Shown here piece after piece: positions 10,920 to 25,547 of a DNA stretch of 64,000 bases (its first letter is position 1; each line of letters opens with the position of its first letter). The notes under the pieces were generated by a model. That model did not search any database and was not told where the DNA came from. It saw only the letters and a program-made list of their open reading frames with translations. Location of the stretch: positions 290,388 to 354,387 of the forward strand of contig SWDT01000067.1 of assembly GCA_009193035.1 (NCBI GenBank), read 5' to 3'. Source of the DNA: Halicephalobus mephisto (taxonomy: Eukaryota; Nematoda; Chromadorea; Rhabditida; Panagrolaimidae). A program made the translations under genes and the position numbers.

Positions 10920-12887
10920 CTACAAGGTTTCTGGATATAGAAAAGCTCCGACTCGCTTGTGGCAGTTACGGATTTTCTTTATTCTTTGGCTCAGAGCCAA
11001 GCCAGCTGTCAAGGCTAAAAACGAAGGAACTTTTGTCGAATTCTTTTTTTGAAATGTATTATGTGTAATTTTGCGGAATTTTAAACTTAAATTTCAAATA
11101 TTTCGTTTTTGTTAATTTAGATTTTTCAAATTAATTCGTTTTCGGTCAATTTAGGATTGGATTTTTTTCAATTTTTTTATTATTTTTATAAAAAATTAAC
11201 TATAATTAATGAAAAAAAAATTTAATTGCGAAAAAAAATTTAAAATGATTAAATTTAAAAAATTTTTGACGAAAAAAAATAAAAACGTTTTTTTTTAACT
11301 TTTTATATATGAAATTTTACAAATATTTTGTTTTAAAAAATATTCAGCAAAAATTAAATACGGATTCTGAACGTGTATCCGGTAACTTACAAAACCAGTT
11401 ATAATTTGTTTAAAAAGAACATTTGGAGTAAATATAATTCCCCCGTTAATTATTTGTGTTTTTACTTTTTTTTTCTCAACTATTTTTTACTGTTGGATCG
11501 GGCACTCCATCCTTAGTGGAAAGCGCAACCGAGAGAGAGCACTTAGTCTCGAACGGATTTACTTAGCGCCAACAAGGGAATGCTTGGTCTCGAATGGATT
11601 CCCTTGATACTGGCAAGAGAGCGCTAGGTCCCGAACGGATTTCCTTGATACGGGCAAGGGAGCGCTAGGTCCCGAACGGATTCCCTTGATACTGGCAAGA
11701 GAGCGCTAGGTCTCGAACGGATTCCCTTAACACTAGCAAGGGAGCGCTAGGTCTCGAATGGATTTCCTTAACACTAACAAAAGAACAGTTTCCCTTGACG
11801 AAAATTATGATGTTCGTGACGTATGTCGAGTTCGATACAGAGTTTGTATTGTGCCTCAGGCATCTATTACATAAACCTTTTCTACGATATCTACTTCATC
11901 AGTGCGAGAGTCACTCCGACTGACAAATTCAACATTTATAATCAGCGTATTAGAACATTGGTGTCCCGGACATTTGTATTCCGGTTTTTTACGGTTTTAA
12001 TTCAAAATTATTTTAAATAAATTTGTTTTATATAATAATGTGAAGATCACTCCAGACAAATTTTCGCCTTTTTATATAGCTCTAAAACCATGGATTTCGG
12101 GGATGAACTATTGATTGAGACTTCAGATTCAGAATCTGTAGGTTCGGTTACTCCATTGGAAATACTTTTGTTCAGTTCTAACTCCAAAATTTAAACATAA
12201 ATGCTTAGGACACTGCTGGGACAGAAAAACTAACTAAAAAGAAAGGACTTGAAGAGATAGCCTGAATATCAGGAACTGTGAAATACTGTAGATCATGAGT
12301 GAGATTTTCGATTATCTTTTGTCATTAATAAGATACATAATTGTCGTCTGTGCCTTGTCGTTGAATAAAGATTAGTGATATTTTCCTTATTTCTATCCTA
12401 ATAGACACAAATATCCATGACACTGATATCACACAATCTATCAGTCATTTTCAAATTTTACCTAAGAATTTTAAACATATTTTTTAAAATTTTATTAATT
12501 TTATTAATTTTAATTTTATTAATTTTAATTTTATTATTGATGATCTACTATGTTGAAATTTTTTCGTTTTATTTACCACCATTTTTCTGTTTTTTTTGTT
12601 TTAAGATTTCGGTGAAAAAAATTTATTGTTTTTTTATCAGTTTGTTTCAAGCGTGGTCTATAAAAATGCAAAATACAATCCTGGTCCATAATTTCATTTG
12701 TCTTTTTCCGGTTTTTTTGAATTTGATTTTTTTGATTTAAATATTGTCCGAAAATCATGCGAAATATATTTTTGATGACTTTAGTATTATGTAACTGATT
12801 TTAGGTATTCAAACTGGGTGTTGCGGAAAACGAAGGAACTCTCGGGACGAAAATCCCTGAGAGACAGGAACCCAACTGACGCGTCAT
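10920..12887 (-). CDS. Possible small basic protein (55 residues, two exons), unrecognised
   Basis: This is a tentative model. Exon A (12887-12815) begins MTRQLGSCLSGIFVPRVPSF; exon B (11014-10920) encodes LTAGLALSQRIKKIRNCHKR and VGAFLYPETL with a stop. The donor is A|GTTTGA, the acceptor TTTTTAG|CC, and both are phase 1, so the join is in frame. An AATAAA on the minus strand (10864-10859) lies about 55 nt past the stop, and exon B uses gene-like codons in AT-rich surroundings. Exon A resembles a mitochondrial presequence (Arg, Ser and hydrophobic residues, no acid). The 1.8 kb intron would contain the 11.5 kb repeat element. Start 12887 is divergent from the MRP gene (start 13131). Exon B could instead belong to another gene, or all of this could be chance. 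Confidence 0.25.
11493..11940. mobile_element. Repeat element with internal 41-bp minisatellite, copy 1
   Basis: Head: TTGGATCGGGCACTCCATCC. It is followed by about seven 41-bp units containing GGTCTCGAACGGATTCCCTT and GCAAGAGAGCGCTA, then a unique tail with TTCGTGACGTATG, ACAGAGTTTGTATTGTGCCT and CATAAACCTTTTCTACGATA. The same head-array-tail order is seen at 18569-18925 and 20671-21260. No coding capacity is evident; it could be a non-autonomous DNA element or Helitron relative, but ends and target duplications were not resolved. Confidence 0.75.
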
Positions 12888-13130
12888 TTTGGAACAGCAG
12901 GTGTGGCGTCGTTCGAGGAAATACGAATGGCAAAACTGAATTGTCCGAAGTTTTAGTTAGTTAATGTTGTGTCATTGGCATTCGAATAAGCATAGTTAGC
13001 AGTCGTACAGGACTAATCAAGGGAACACGTCATATATCCTTTCACTGGACATCAGAACTCAGTTTTTCCGACGAAAGAGAAATTTTCCGTGTTATGGTTT
13101 AGGCATCATTGATCTCTTCAGTCTTGAACT
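12020..13130. other. Intergenic region upstream of the MRP gene
   Basis: The left part holds repeat remnants: TCTAACTCCAAAATTTAAAC-type sequence also near 47140-47330, and GCCTGAATATCAGG followed by GAAATACTGTAGATCATG, also near 23970. The middle (12480-12740) is A/T-rich. About 12800-13100 is less AT-rich and may hold the MRP promoter and 5' UTR; a CTCTTCAG acceptor lies just before the MRP start codon. The possible exon A of the minus-strand gene also lies here. Confidence 0.4.
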
Positions 13131-18141
<5,011 letters not shown>

Positions 18142-19664
18142 TGCAATAGTATTACATATCTGTTCTGTTGTTATATTGTAGAGCTTAGTTTAATTTTCAT
18201 TTGTTGATGCATAATAAAATCTTTGAAAAGTGAACTTTTTTGAACTTTGGGGAAATTTTGATGGAGTTGGTTTTATGTACTCTTCAGAAATGAAGGGATT
18301 TTTATTTCTGATTTACATATTAGTTTAACATTGACATAGATGATTTGCAATCACATCTAACTGAAAGTAACTAACACGAAATAATCCTCGATAATGTTCC
18401 TTTTATATTGAATTCTAATCTAAATTTTCCATTCAAACTTTTGAACCGAATTCGAGTTTGAACTGTTTGAAACCGAAAATTTTGAAAAACCGACAGTTTT
18501 GATTCTAACTAAATGTAATTAATGGTTGAATTGCAACTGCACAATTATACGATAGAATCTACTAATTATTGGATCAAGTGTCCCATCCTTAACAGGAAGC
18601 ATAACCAACAAGGGAGCGCTAGGTCTCGAACGGATTTCCTTGATACGAGCAAGAGAGCGCTTGGTCCCGAACGGATTCCCTTGATATTGGCAAGGGAGCG
18701 CTAGGTCTCGAACGGATTTCCTTAACACTAGCAAGGGAGCGCTTGGTCTCGAATGGATTCCCTTGATACTGGCAAGAGAACGCTAGGTCCCAAACGGATT
18801 TCCTTAACACTAACAAAGGAACAATTTCTCTTGACAAGAATTGCTATGTTCGTGACGTATGCCGAGTTTGATACAGAGTTTGTATTGTGCCTCAGGCATC
18901 TACTACATAAACCTTTTGTTTTGATGTTTAAGAGAACGTAGAAATTAATGGTCGCAACAATTATGAAATCTTATTTTACACAGTTGAGCTTTAGGATTAT
19001 CTGAGAATAACGGCAAATTCGGTCCTGGAAGCTCACATAAGGTGATGTAAATTCTGAATTTTTTCAAAGTAAAATTTTTTGTGGATTTTTAACGTCGAAT
19101 TCAGAAGACCGATGGACATAGTTGACAGAATGTTTGAGAAAGTTCATCGAGTACTATTTCAAATAACCTAAGATCCGGATCTCACCGATTCTTCACTCGC
19201 TACAGTACATTAATACTTCCATTTTCAGACATAAATAATTTTCAAAAAAATGAATTTAATTTTTTTAATAAAAATTTCATTATGCCCTACTTAACTGTTC
19301 AGTTTTTCCTTGGTCTTTGTCACAATTTTTCATTTTTTAGTAAAATGAATTACCATCCGATTAATCACCAATTAACCAATAAGCGAATTTTTGTCGACAG
19401 CAAAATATTTGTGATTTTTTAAAACCACATTTTAGTGATGATATTATTTGTATGATGTATTTAATTTCAAAGAAATCAAGGTGGAGGAAATTCTCACGAG
19501 TATTAGAGAGCTCCGACCGCGCCCTAAATCCAGAACAAAGAAAATTTTTTTTAAGCTTATGTTTAAGAATCATCTGATAACAAATATCATCATAATATTA
19601 AATTAGTGTACTTTATACAACGAAAGGAAAATTAAAAAGTAATTTTTATGTTTTTTAGATGTAA
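18142..19664. other. Intergenic region between MRP and the ShKT gene
   Basis: Contains the MRP 3' UTR, copy 2 of the 41-bp-minisatellite element (18569-18925), and a segment at 18980-19215 with AAGCTCACATAAGGTGATG and AACCTAAGATCCGGATCTC that loosely resembles the foldback MITE at 9.7 kb. No gene is supported. Confidence 0.45.
18569..18925. mobile_element. Repeat element with internal 41-bp minisatellite, copy 2
   Basis: Same head (TTGGATCAAGTGTCCCATCC), about five units with GGTCTCGAACGGATTTCCTT and GCAAGAGAGCGCT, and tail TATGTTCGTGACGTATGCCG through CATCTACTACATAAACC. It is preceded by the GCACAATTATACGATAGAAT segment shared with 9395-9440. Confidence 0.75.
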
Positions 19665-20300
19665 TTATTGTTGAAGACCGTATTTGATGGCGGACTTCTC
19701 CATGGCATAAGCAAACGGGAATGGCAGTCCTTTAGGTCCGGCACAGTTGCACATGTTACAGGTTTTCTGAAAGTCATTATTTTCACTATGATAAATGCTA
19801 TGATTTAAAAAATATATTGTAGATTTTCTTCACAAAATTTACATCAAAATAATTTCGTAATAATTTAATGTTACTTTTAATAATAGTGTGATTTTGGAAC
19901 TTACCCTACAGTACTTGCACATTAAGTTGGTGAAAAGAGGATTCGTGCAATCGGCGATTTCTGAACGACAGTTTGGATCGACGTCTTCACAGACCCCAGG
20001 ACCAGGGGTAGTTGGAGGAGTGGTTGCCGGGGTGATGCCGATACAAGGATCGATTCCAGTAGCGTTGGGGCAAAGGTTGCAGGTTTTCCTGCAGAGACCG
20101 CACATCAGAGGCAGGTAAATAGGATTCGTGCATTCATAAGCATTAGTAATACAATCAGTCGAGTAGTCTTCACAGTTATCCATCATATGTGCATTCACGG
20201 CTAATTTCTCCGGAATAACGTCCTTGAGATGTTCATCGGCACTGAATCCAACGGCAACAAAGGTCATAAAGACAAAGAAAAAAGCGAATTTAGGCGTCAT
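19665..20300 (-). CDS. Secreted protein with two ShKT-type cysteine domains
   Basis: Two exons (20300-19905 and 19766-19665) give 165 residues from MTPKFAFFFVFMTFVAVGFS, a clear signal peptide; an in-frame upstream ATG at 20336 adds 12 residues and would weaken the signal, so I chose the inner start. Two six-cysteine modules follow: CEDYSTDCITNAYECTNP to CRKTCNLC, and CEDVDPNCRSEIADCTNP to CRKTCNMC, separated by a Thr/Pro linker. The CxxxC...C spacing with a D/E after the first Cys is the ShKT pattern common in nematode secreted proteins. The second module spans the splice junction (CR|KTC). Function is unknown; such proteins are extracellular. No protease or peroxidase domain is attached. 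Confidence 0.85.
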
Positions 20301-20670
20301 TTTTCTTTGCAGAAAATTTTTGAATGAAGACAACAATCGGATCGTCTCCTTTTATGCAATCCAAACATTATCCTTCTTATGAAAAGCTCTTCTTATCGAT
20401 AACGGCCCACCCTCTCAGGAAATGTCTGACGCAATTATTTTTCGTCCCTAAATTAAAATAAAAAATCAGGAAAAAAAAGTGAAAGTTGTCTCGAGACGAC
20501 ATTTTAGAACAAGTATAATAATCCAATTTTTTTGATATATCCAAATTAAAACTTTCTAACCTCAATTAGGAAAAATGTAATTTTAAAACATAAATTACAG
20601 TACTTTGGAAGAGTACAAAGTAAACAGCATGTCAAATCGTAATTATCACGTAAACTGTTTTGGTTTTTGC

Positions 20671-21260
20671 TAGATTGGGCACTCCGTCCTTAGTTGGAAA
20701 CGCTTGGTTTCGAAAAAATTCCTTAACATTGATAACGGAACATATATTTTGTGCGATCTTGAACAGATTCTTTTAATACCGACAGGAAGTGCTTTGGTCT
20801 TGAACAAATTTCCTTAACATTGATAACGGAACATATTTTGTTTGATCCTAAACAGATTTTTTTAATACCGACAGGAAGTGCTTTGGTCTCGAACAAATTT
20901 CTTAATATTGATAACGGAACATATATTTTGCTCATTTCTGAACAGATTTTTTTAATACCGGCAGGGAGTGCTTGGTCTCGAAAAAATTTCTTAACATTGA
21001 TAACGGAACATATATTTTGTTTGATCTTGAACAGATTCTTTTAATACTGATAAGAAAGCGCTTGGTTCCGAACGGATTCCCTTAATGCTGACAAGGGAAT
21101 ATACAGTTTCTCTTGGCGGGAATTGTTATATGTAGGTTTGTTGCATGTGTCGAGTTTGACACAAATTTTTGTATTATACCTTAAGCATCTATTCTATAAA
21201 CCTTTTCTACGATATCTACTTCATCATTACACAAGTTACTCCGATTAACAAATTCAGCAG
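20671..21260. mobile_element. Repeat element with internal minisatellite, copy 3 (diverged)
   Basis: Head TAGATTGGGCACTCCGTCC, then longer and more diverged units with TTAACATTGATAACGGAACA and GGTCTCGAACAAATTTC, then the shared tail (TTTGTATTATACCTTAAGCA, ATAAACCTTTTCTACGATA). It directly abuts inverted-repeat copy A at 21261. Confidence 0.7.
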
Positions 21261-21458
21261 TTTCAAACATATTAGAAAATCCGGGTTGAGATTATTTGGT
21301 AAACTTTGAGTTTTTTACGATAGTGATTTTTGAATTGGCGCGGAGAGAGTGAGTAAAAGCAGAAAACTGATAAAACTGGCAAATCTTGATCAAAATCGAC
21401 TCGCGCCTTTCTCTCTCTCGTTTTCCCCCTTTTTACCTAAAATATAGAATTTTCCAAA
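21261..21458. repeat. Long inverted repeat, arm A (partner 26855-27050)
   Basis: About 196 bp that reads as the reverse complement of 26855-27050 with few differences: AAAATCCGGGTTGAGATTAT, GGCGCGGAGAGAGTGAGTAA and TCAAAATCGACTCGCGCC. Lying 5.4 kb apart in opposite orientation, the arms flank the Salvador and acidic-protein genes and part of PREB. Confidence 0.9.
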
Positions 21459-21891
21459 ACCATTGGAACTTTGTGTTGAGATCATTTTTGTAACAATTTT
21501 CATTTTTAAATTTTATAGTAATGTGAATTTGAACAGTTTTAAGAAAATTCGTTTTAGGATCATTACCTAAAAGCTGATTTTTATAATTTGTATAAAAATA
21601 ATTTAAATTTTCTATAATTTATATGAAAATTATTCAAATTTTCTATAATTTGTATAAAAATAATTTAAATTACTTATGTTTTGTAAGAAAATAATTTAAA
21701 TTTTCTATAATTTGTATAAAAATAATTTAAATTACTTATGTTTTGTATAAAAATTATTCAAATTTTCTATAATTTGTATGAAAATTATTTAAATTTTTTA
21801 TTACCAAACAAAAGCTCTTTGGTTTTCTGACGACAGATTAAAAGGCACTTTTTCATTAGGCAAGAATCATTTAGGAAAAAATCTAAAAAAA
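21459..21891. repeat. AT-rich tandem array downstream of Salvador
   Basis: From about 21570 to 21800 the unit TTTTCTATAATTTGTATAAAAATAATTTAAA (32 bp or so) repeats about seven times with drift. Before it is TTTGTGTTGAGATCATTTTT (21471), one of the dispersed motif copies. No gene. Confidence 0.7.
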
Positions 21892-23436
21892 TCAAACTAA
21901 TCTCCGCAAGAGTTCTCGATTGATTTCTCTTCTGGGTTTTTCGTATTTGATTACTGTATTAATGGCATCTTGTTTGAACAATTTCAGAAGCATTTCATCA
22001 AACGTCTCCAGTTGCTTCAATTTGAAAAGATTAAAATTCAGAAGATGATCGGAATCAGATTCCGCAGCACTGTACATCTGGAGCCAGAGGGGGATTTCCT
22101 CGCTGATGATATTCAGATCTTCGACGTCCTCTCTCAACTGAGTACAGTACGGAGCGATGGATTGGACAGATCCACGGACTTGTGCAATATTCGAAGCAGG
22201 GGTAGCAAGTCCCGGATGTTCGAATTGAGACCGATGTTCGAGCTCACTGAAATCCAAAATTGTCAAAATATAAAATTTCGAAAATCCCCAAAAATCACAA
22301 TATTGTAAAAACTCAAAACTTAATTTTATTATAAAGTAATTTCAAAATTAAATTTTAGAATTAAAAATTTCCAAAATTTAGATTTAATTTCAAAAATTTC
22401 TACAAAATCATCAAATTCAAAAATGTCTATTAAATTCTTAAAAAAAACCAAAAAAATACAAAAAAAAACTAAAAATTCCAAAAAAAATATAAAAAATTCT
22501 AAAAAAAACTAAAAATTACAAAAATTTTAAAAAATTCTAAAAATTACAAAAAAATTTAAAAAATTCTAAAAATTACAAAAAAATTTAAAAAATTCTAAAA
22601 AAAACTAAAAATTACAAAAATTCTAAAAATTACAAAAATTTTTAAAAATTCTAAAAATTACAAAAAACTTTAAAAAATCAAAAAACTTACTTATAATACA
22701 CAACTCCTAAATTTTCATCAAAGATTTTTGTCCATCCATGAGGTAAATTTTCCGGAGCCAATGGATGAATCCAATGAGTCCTTCTATTATTATGATCAAC
22801 ATAATATCTATATCCATTCGGTGTCACTTCAATATCCCAGTTAATCGGCAACGGAAGATCACCTTCATGTTCATCTCCTTGTTGATTTTCCAAAAGTATA
22901 GAATTTCCTGGAAGACTCTGTAACGACGACGATACAAATCTATCTTCTATTTCTACAGTATTTTGAAAATAATTTTGTACCGTATTATCATGGTCATTTT
23001 GTCCAGTAATATTTCCTATCGATTGTGACGATGTTAGAGATTTTTTCACCATATTTTCTTTTTTAGGAGCATTTGAAAAAGAATGAGAAGACAGTTCCCT
23101 AGGGGCATTATGATGTGATCTAACGACTGGTCTTCTAGCAGCCGAAGTTCTTTGTTGTTGAAGAGGCAAGTCTATCATCGACGGAATCCCCATCGAAGTT
23201 GACGAAATCCCTACCGTATTCGACGATATTGTTTCAGATCCACCAGCTCCAGAATTAGATGCACAAGAAGACTGACTTCCGAATCTACTTCTTGGAGGAG
23301 CCGATTTCCTTAAAGCAACATTCGGAGGAGCTACAGTAGATGGAATTCTCGGAGGCGATTGTCTCCTCACATAGACTCCTGGAGTTCCATCTAGGAACGT
23401 CGACGTCCCAGGGCCGATTCCTCTGTTCGTCTGCAT
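21892..23436 (-). CDS. Salvador/SAV1 homologue (Hippo pathway scaffold)
   Basis: Two exons (23436-22691 and 22246-21892) give 366 residues. The N-terminal 190 residues are low-complexity Ser/Asn/Pro/Arg. WW domain 1 is LPINWDIEVTPNGYRYYVDH to THWIHPL; WW domain 2 (LPHGWTKIFDENLGVVYYN to SQFEHP) is split by the intron and lacks its second Trp, as in SAV1. The C-terminus has IPLWLQMYSA, then LFKLKQLETFDEMLLKLFKQ, which aligns with the SAV1 SARAH region. Family members hold the Hippo kinase near its substrate Warts/LATS. The model may lack a 5' exon: an ACCAG acceptor lies 12 nt upstream of the ATG, and one full codon plus ACG precede it in frame. Intron 22247-22690 carries strongly phased A-tracts. 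Confidence 0.9.
22440..22680. promoter_or_regulatory. 10-bp phased A-tracts (PATC-like) in the Salvador intron
   Basis: On the plus strand runs of 4-8 A recur about every 10 bases for roughly 240 bp, for example AAAAAAAACTAAAAATTCCA repeated in the same phase. This matches the periodic An/Tn clusters described in Caenorhabditis elegans introns of germline-expressed genes. Whether it has that role here is inference. Confidence 0.6.
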
Positions 23437-23611
23437 CGTCAACTTCCCATCTGGTAAAAAAAAGAAATTAATTTTTCCAAAAAAATAATCTCAACACAAA
23501 TTCCCAGAATTCCATATTTTAGTTTTGCAACAAGATTCTAAAATTTCTAAGGATACTCAATTTAATATAAAAATAAAAAGTTTTAAAAACTGTTAGAACA
23601 GAAACCATACA

Positions 23612-23941
23612 AGTTCTCTGAAATCACACTTAACTGAATAAATCAACACGTAAGAACCCCCGATCACGGTCTTCACATTATTTGACTCTAACTGACCACA
23701 ATCAATAGCAGGATTGCATTCCAACAGAAGATTGAATATAACAGAATATAATCAACATACTAATACCTTCTCAACTGGAAACACACATGATCCAAACAAG
23801 TTAATTATACTCAATTACGATCAATTTTCTGTTGGATTTCAATCCAGCCATCGATTGCACCCAGAATCAAATAATGTGGAAACCATTATCAGAGGTTCTT
23901 ACATATTGATTCCATTCAGTTAAGTGTAATTTCAGAAAACT
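23612..23941. mobile_element. 330-bp MITE with terminal inverted repeats
   Basis: Left end GTTCTCTGAAATCACACTTA pairs with right end TAAGTGTAATTTCAGAAAAC (imperfect inverted repeats of about 45 bp). Internal sequence is itself partly palindromic (AGGATTGCATTCCAACAGAA against TTCTGTTGGATTTCAATCC) and is related to the element at 60210-60895. It sits between Salvador and the acidic-protein gene. No ORF of note. Confidence 0.75.
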
Positions 23942-24328
23942 CATGTAGCCCAAAAAGAAAGCACCATCAATAGCCTGAATTTCAGGGAGCGCGAAATACT
24001 GTAGAGCATGCGTGACGCTCTCCACTACGTTAAAATTTAATGCAGATTGTATCCTTGTCTTATTTTTCTGGTAAAATTACTATATTACTTCTGTTTCTAT
24101 TTTAGCAAAAACTTTCGGAATCTTGTAAAAACTTCTGGAAATTTCTACAGACTTCTAAAAAATAAAAAATAAAAAATAATTAAGCGCTGTTAACGCTAAA
24201 ACAAAATCCAACAAAAAATCAAAAATTTTTCTTCCAAAAAAACCAGTAACAAAAATGTGATATCCGTGGAATAATACTTGAGGTTAAATTGTAAAAGAGA
24301 TCCAGTACTTTTTACATAAAAAATCCCG

Positions 24329-25379
24329 TTAATGAACTTCTCCATGTTCACGCAAAAATTGTTTCAAATTAATTTTTCCTGCCATTTTGGCCCAGATATT
24401 TTCTTCATCTTCATCCTCTTGTGGATATTCCAGATTCGAGTCATCTATGAGATTATGTTCCAGAGACTCGATCCATTCTTTGCAATTTTCTTGAAGATGT
24501 TTCACTTGTTCAGGTTCTGAAAAACAAATTTTTAAAGTTATCTTAACAAAATTTAAAGCTTTTAGAATCCAAAACTCCGGTTTTACGAAATTATTTCAAA
24601 ATCGATCGTATATTATCAAATTCATATATGAAATTTTTATGAAATTGTCTCGATGGGGATTTTAGGAGTTTGTTAAAAATTAAAGTTGCCTACGTGACAG
24701 TTTTGATTTTGTGATTATTTCGAAATCAATAATAAAATTCATATATGAACTTTCCATGAAATTATCCCAGGAGGAATTTCCAAAAACCACAACAACCCGA
24801 AATTTGGAGTTTGTGATGATTTCGTAATCGATATTACGAAACTACATCGTTCCTAAATAAACCCAAAAACCTCTGAATTTCGATATAGAAAATACAAAAC
24901 TATGTTCGGTTTCAAAAGTTAATAATTATATATAAAACTAAATATTTAAAAAAAACATTTCATCGAAAACTACTTTTTTTGCTTGATTAATAATTTTTAA
25001 AAATTATTTTACCGTATGGTCGAGTATCTCCAGATTCAGGGACCCAATTTTCGACATCTTCATCTTCTTCCAAAATCGGATCTGATTTGAGACCAGTGGT
25101 TTCCTCCACATCAGAATCCTCAAAACAATCAAATTCGAGTTTTTTCGGTTGAACAAATAATCCAGGAGTAAGAAATCCGCCATTTTTGACTCTAGTAATC
25201 GGAGTTTTGAATTGAGTTTTAGCTTTTGAAGATTTCAATTGAGTTCTTGGAGTTTTCAAATCTACAGTATTCTTTCCAGCTACAGGAGTCGTCGAAGTCA
25301 GATTTTTACATGGAGTAGCATTAGCATTCTCATCAGCAATCGACAATTGTCGTTTTTTTTCTGGATTAATTTTCAACAT
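24329..25379 (-). CDS. Acidic nuclear-type protein, possibly securin-like
   Basis: Two exons (25379-25013 and 24516-24329) give 184 residues. The ATG follows a TTTTCCAG acceptor by four bases. The N-terminal half is basic with repeated Ser/Thr-Pro sites (TPRTQLKSS, TPITRVKNG, FLTPGLF), an RxxL box (RTQL) and ADENANATP; then KKLEFDCFEDSDVEETTGL opens an acidic half containing WVPESGDTRPYEPEQVKHLQ and ENIWAKMAGKINLKQFL. A basic N-terminus with destruction-box-like motif, TP sites and acidic C-terminus is the general plan of securins (separase inhibitors), which are poorly conserved. I do not see a clear KEN box, so the identity is only a suggestion; another cell-cycle substrate is possible. Confidence 0.72.
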
Positions 25380-25547
25380 TTTTCTGGAAAAAAAATTACC
25401 GTAATCCAAAAAATTTCAAAAAAAAATTAAATTTAAAAATAATTTTCGGAAATTAAACCGATAAAAATAAAAAATTAAAAATAAATATTTTTTTTCTGCA
25501 CGTTAATAAATTATCACAATCATCCCAAACCCGATAAAAATAAAATT

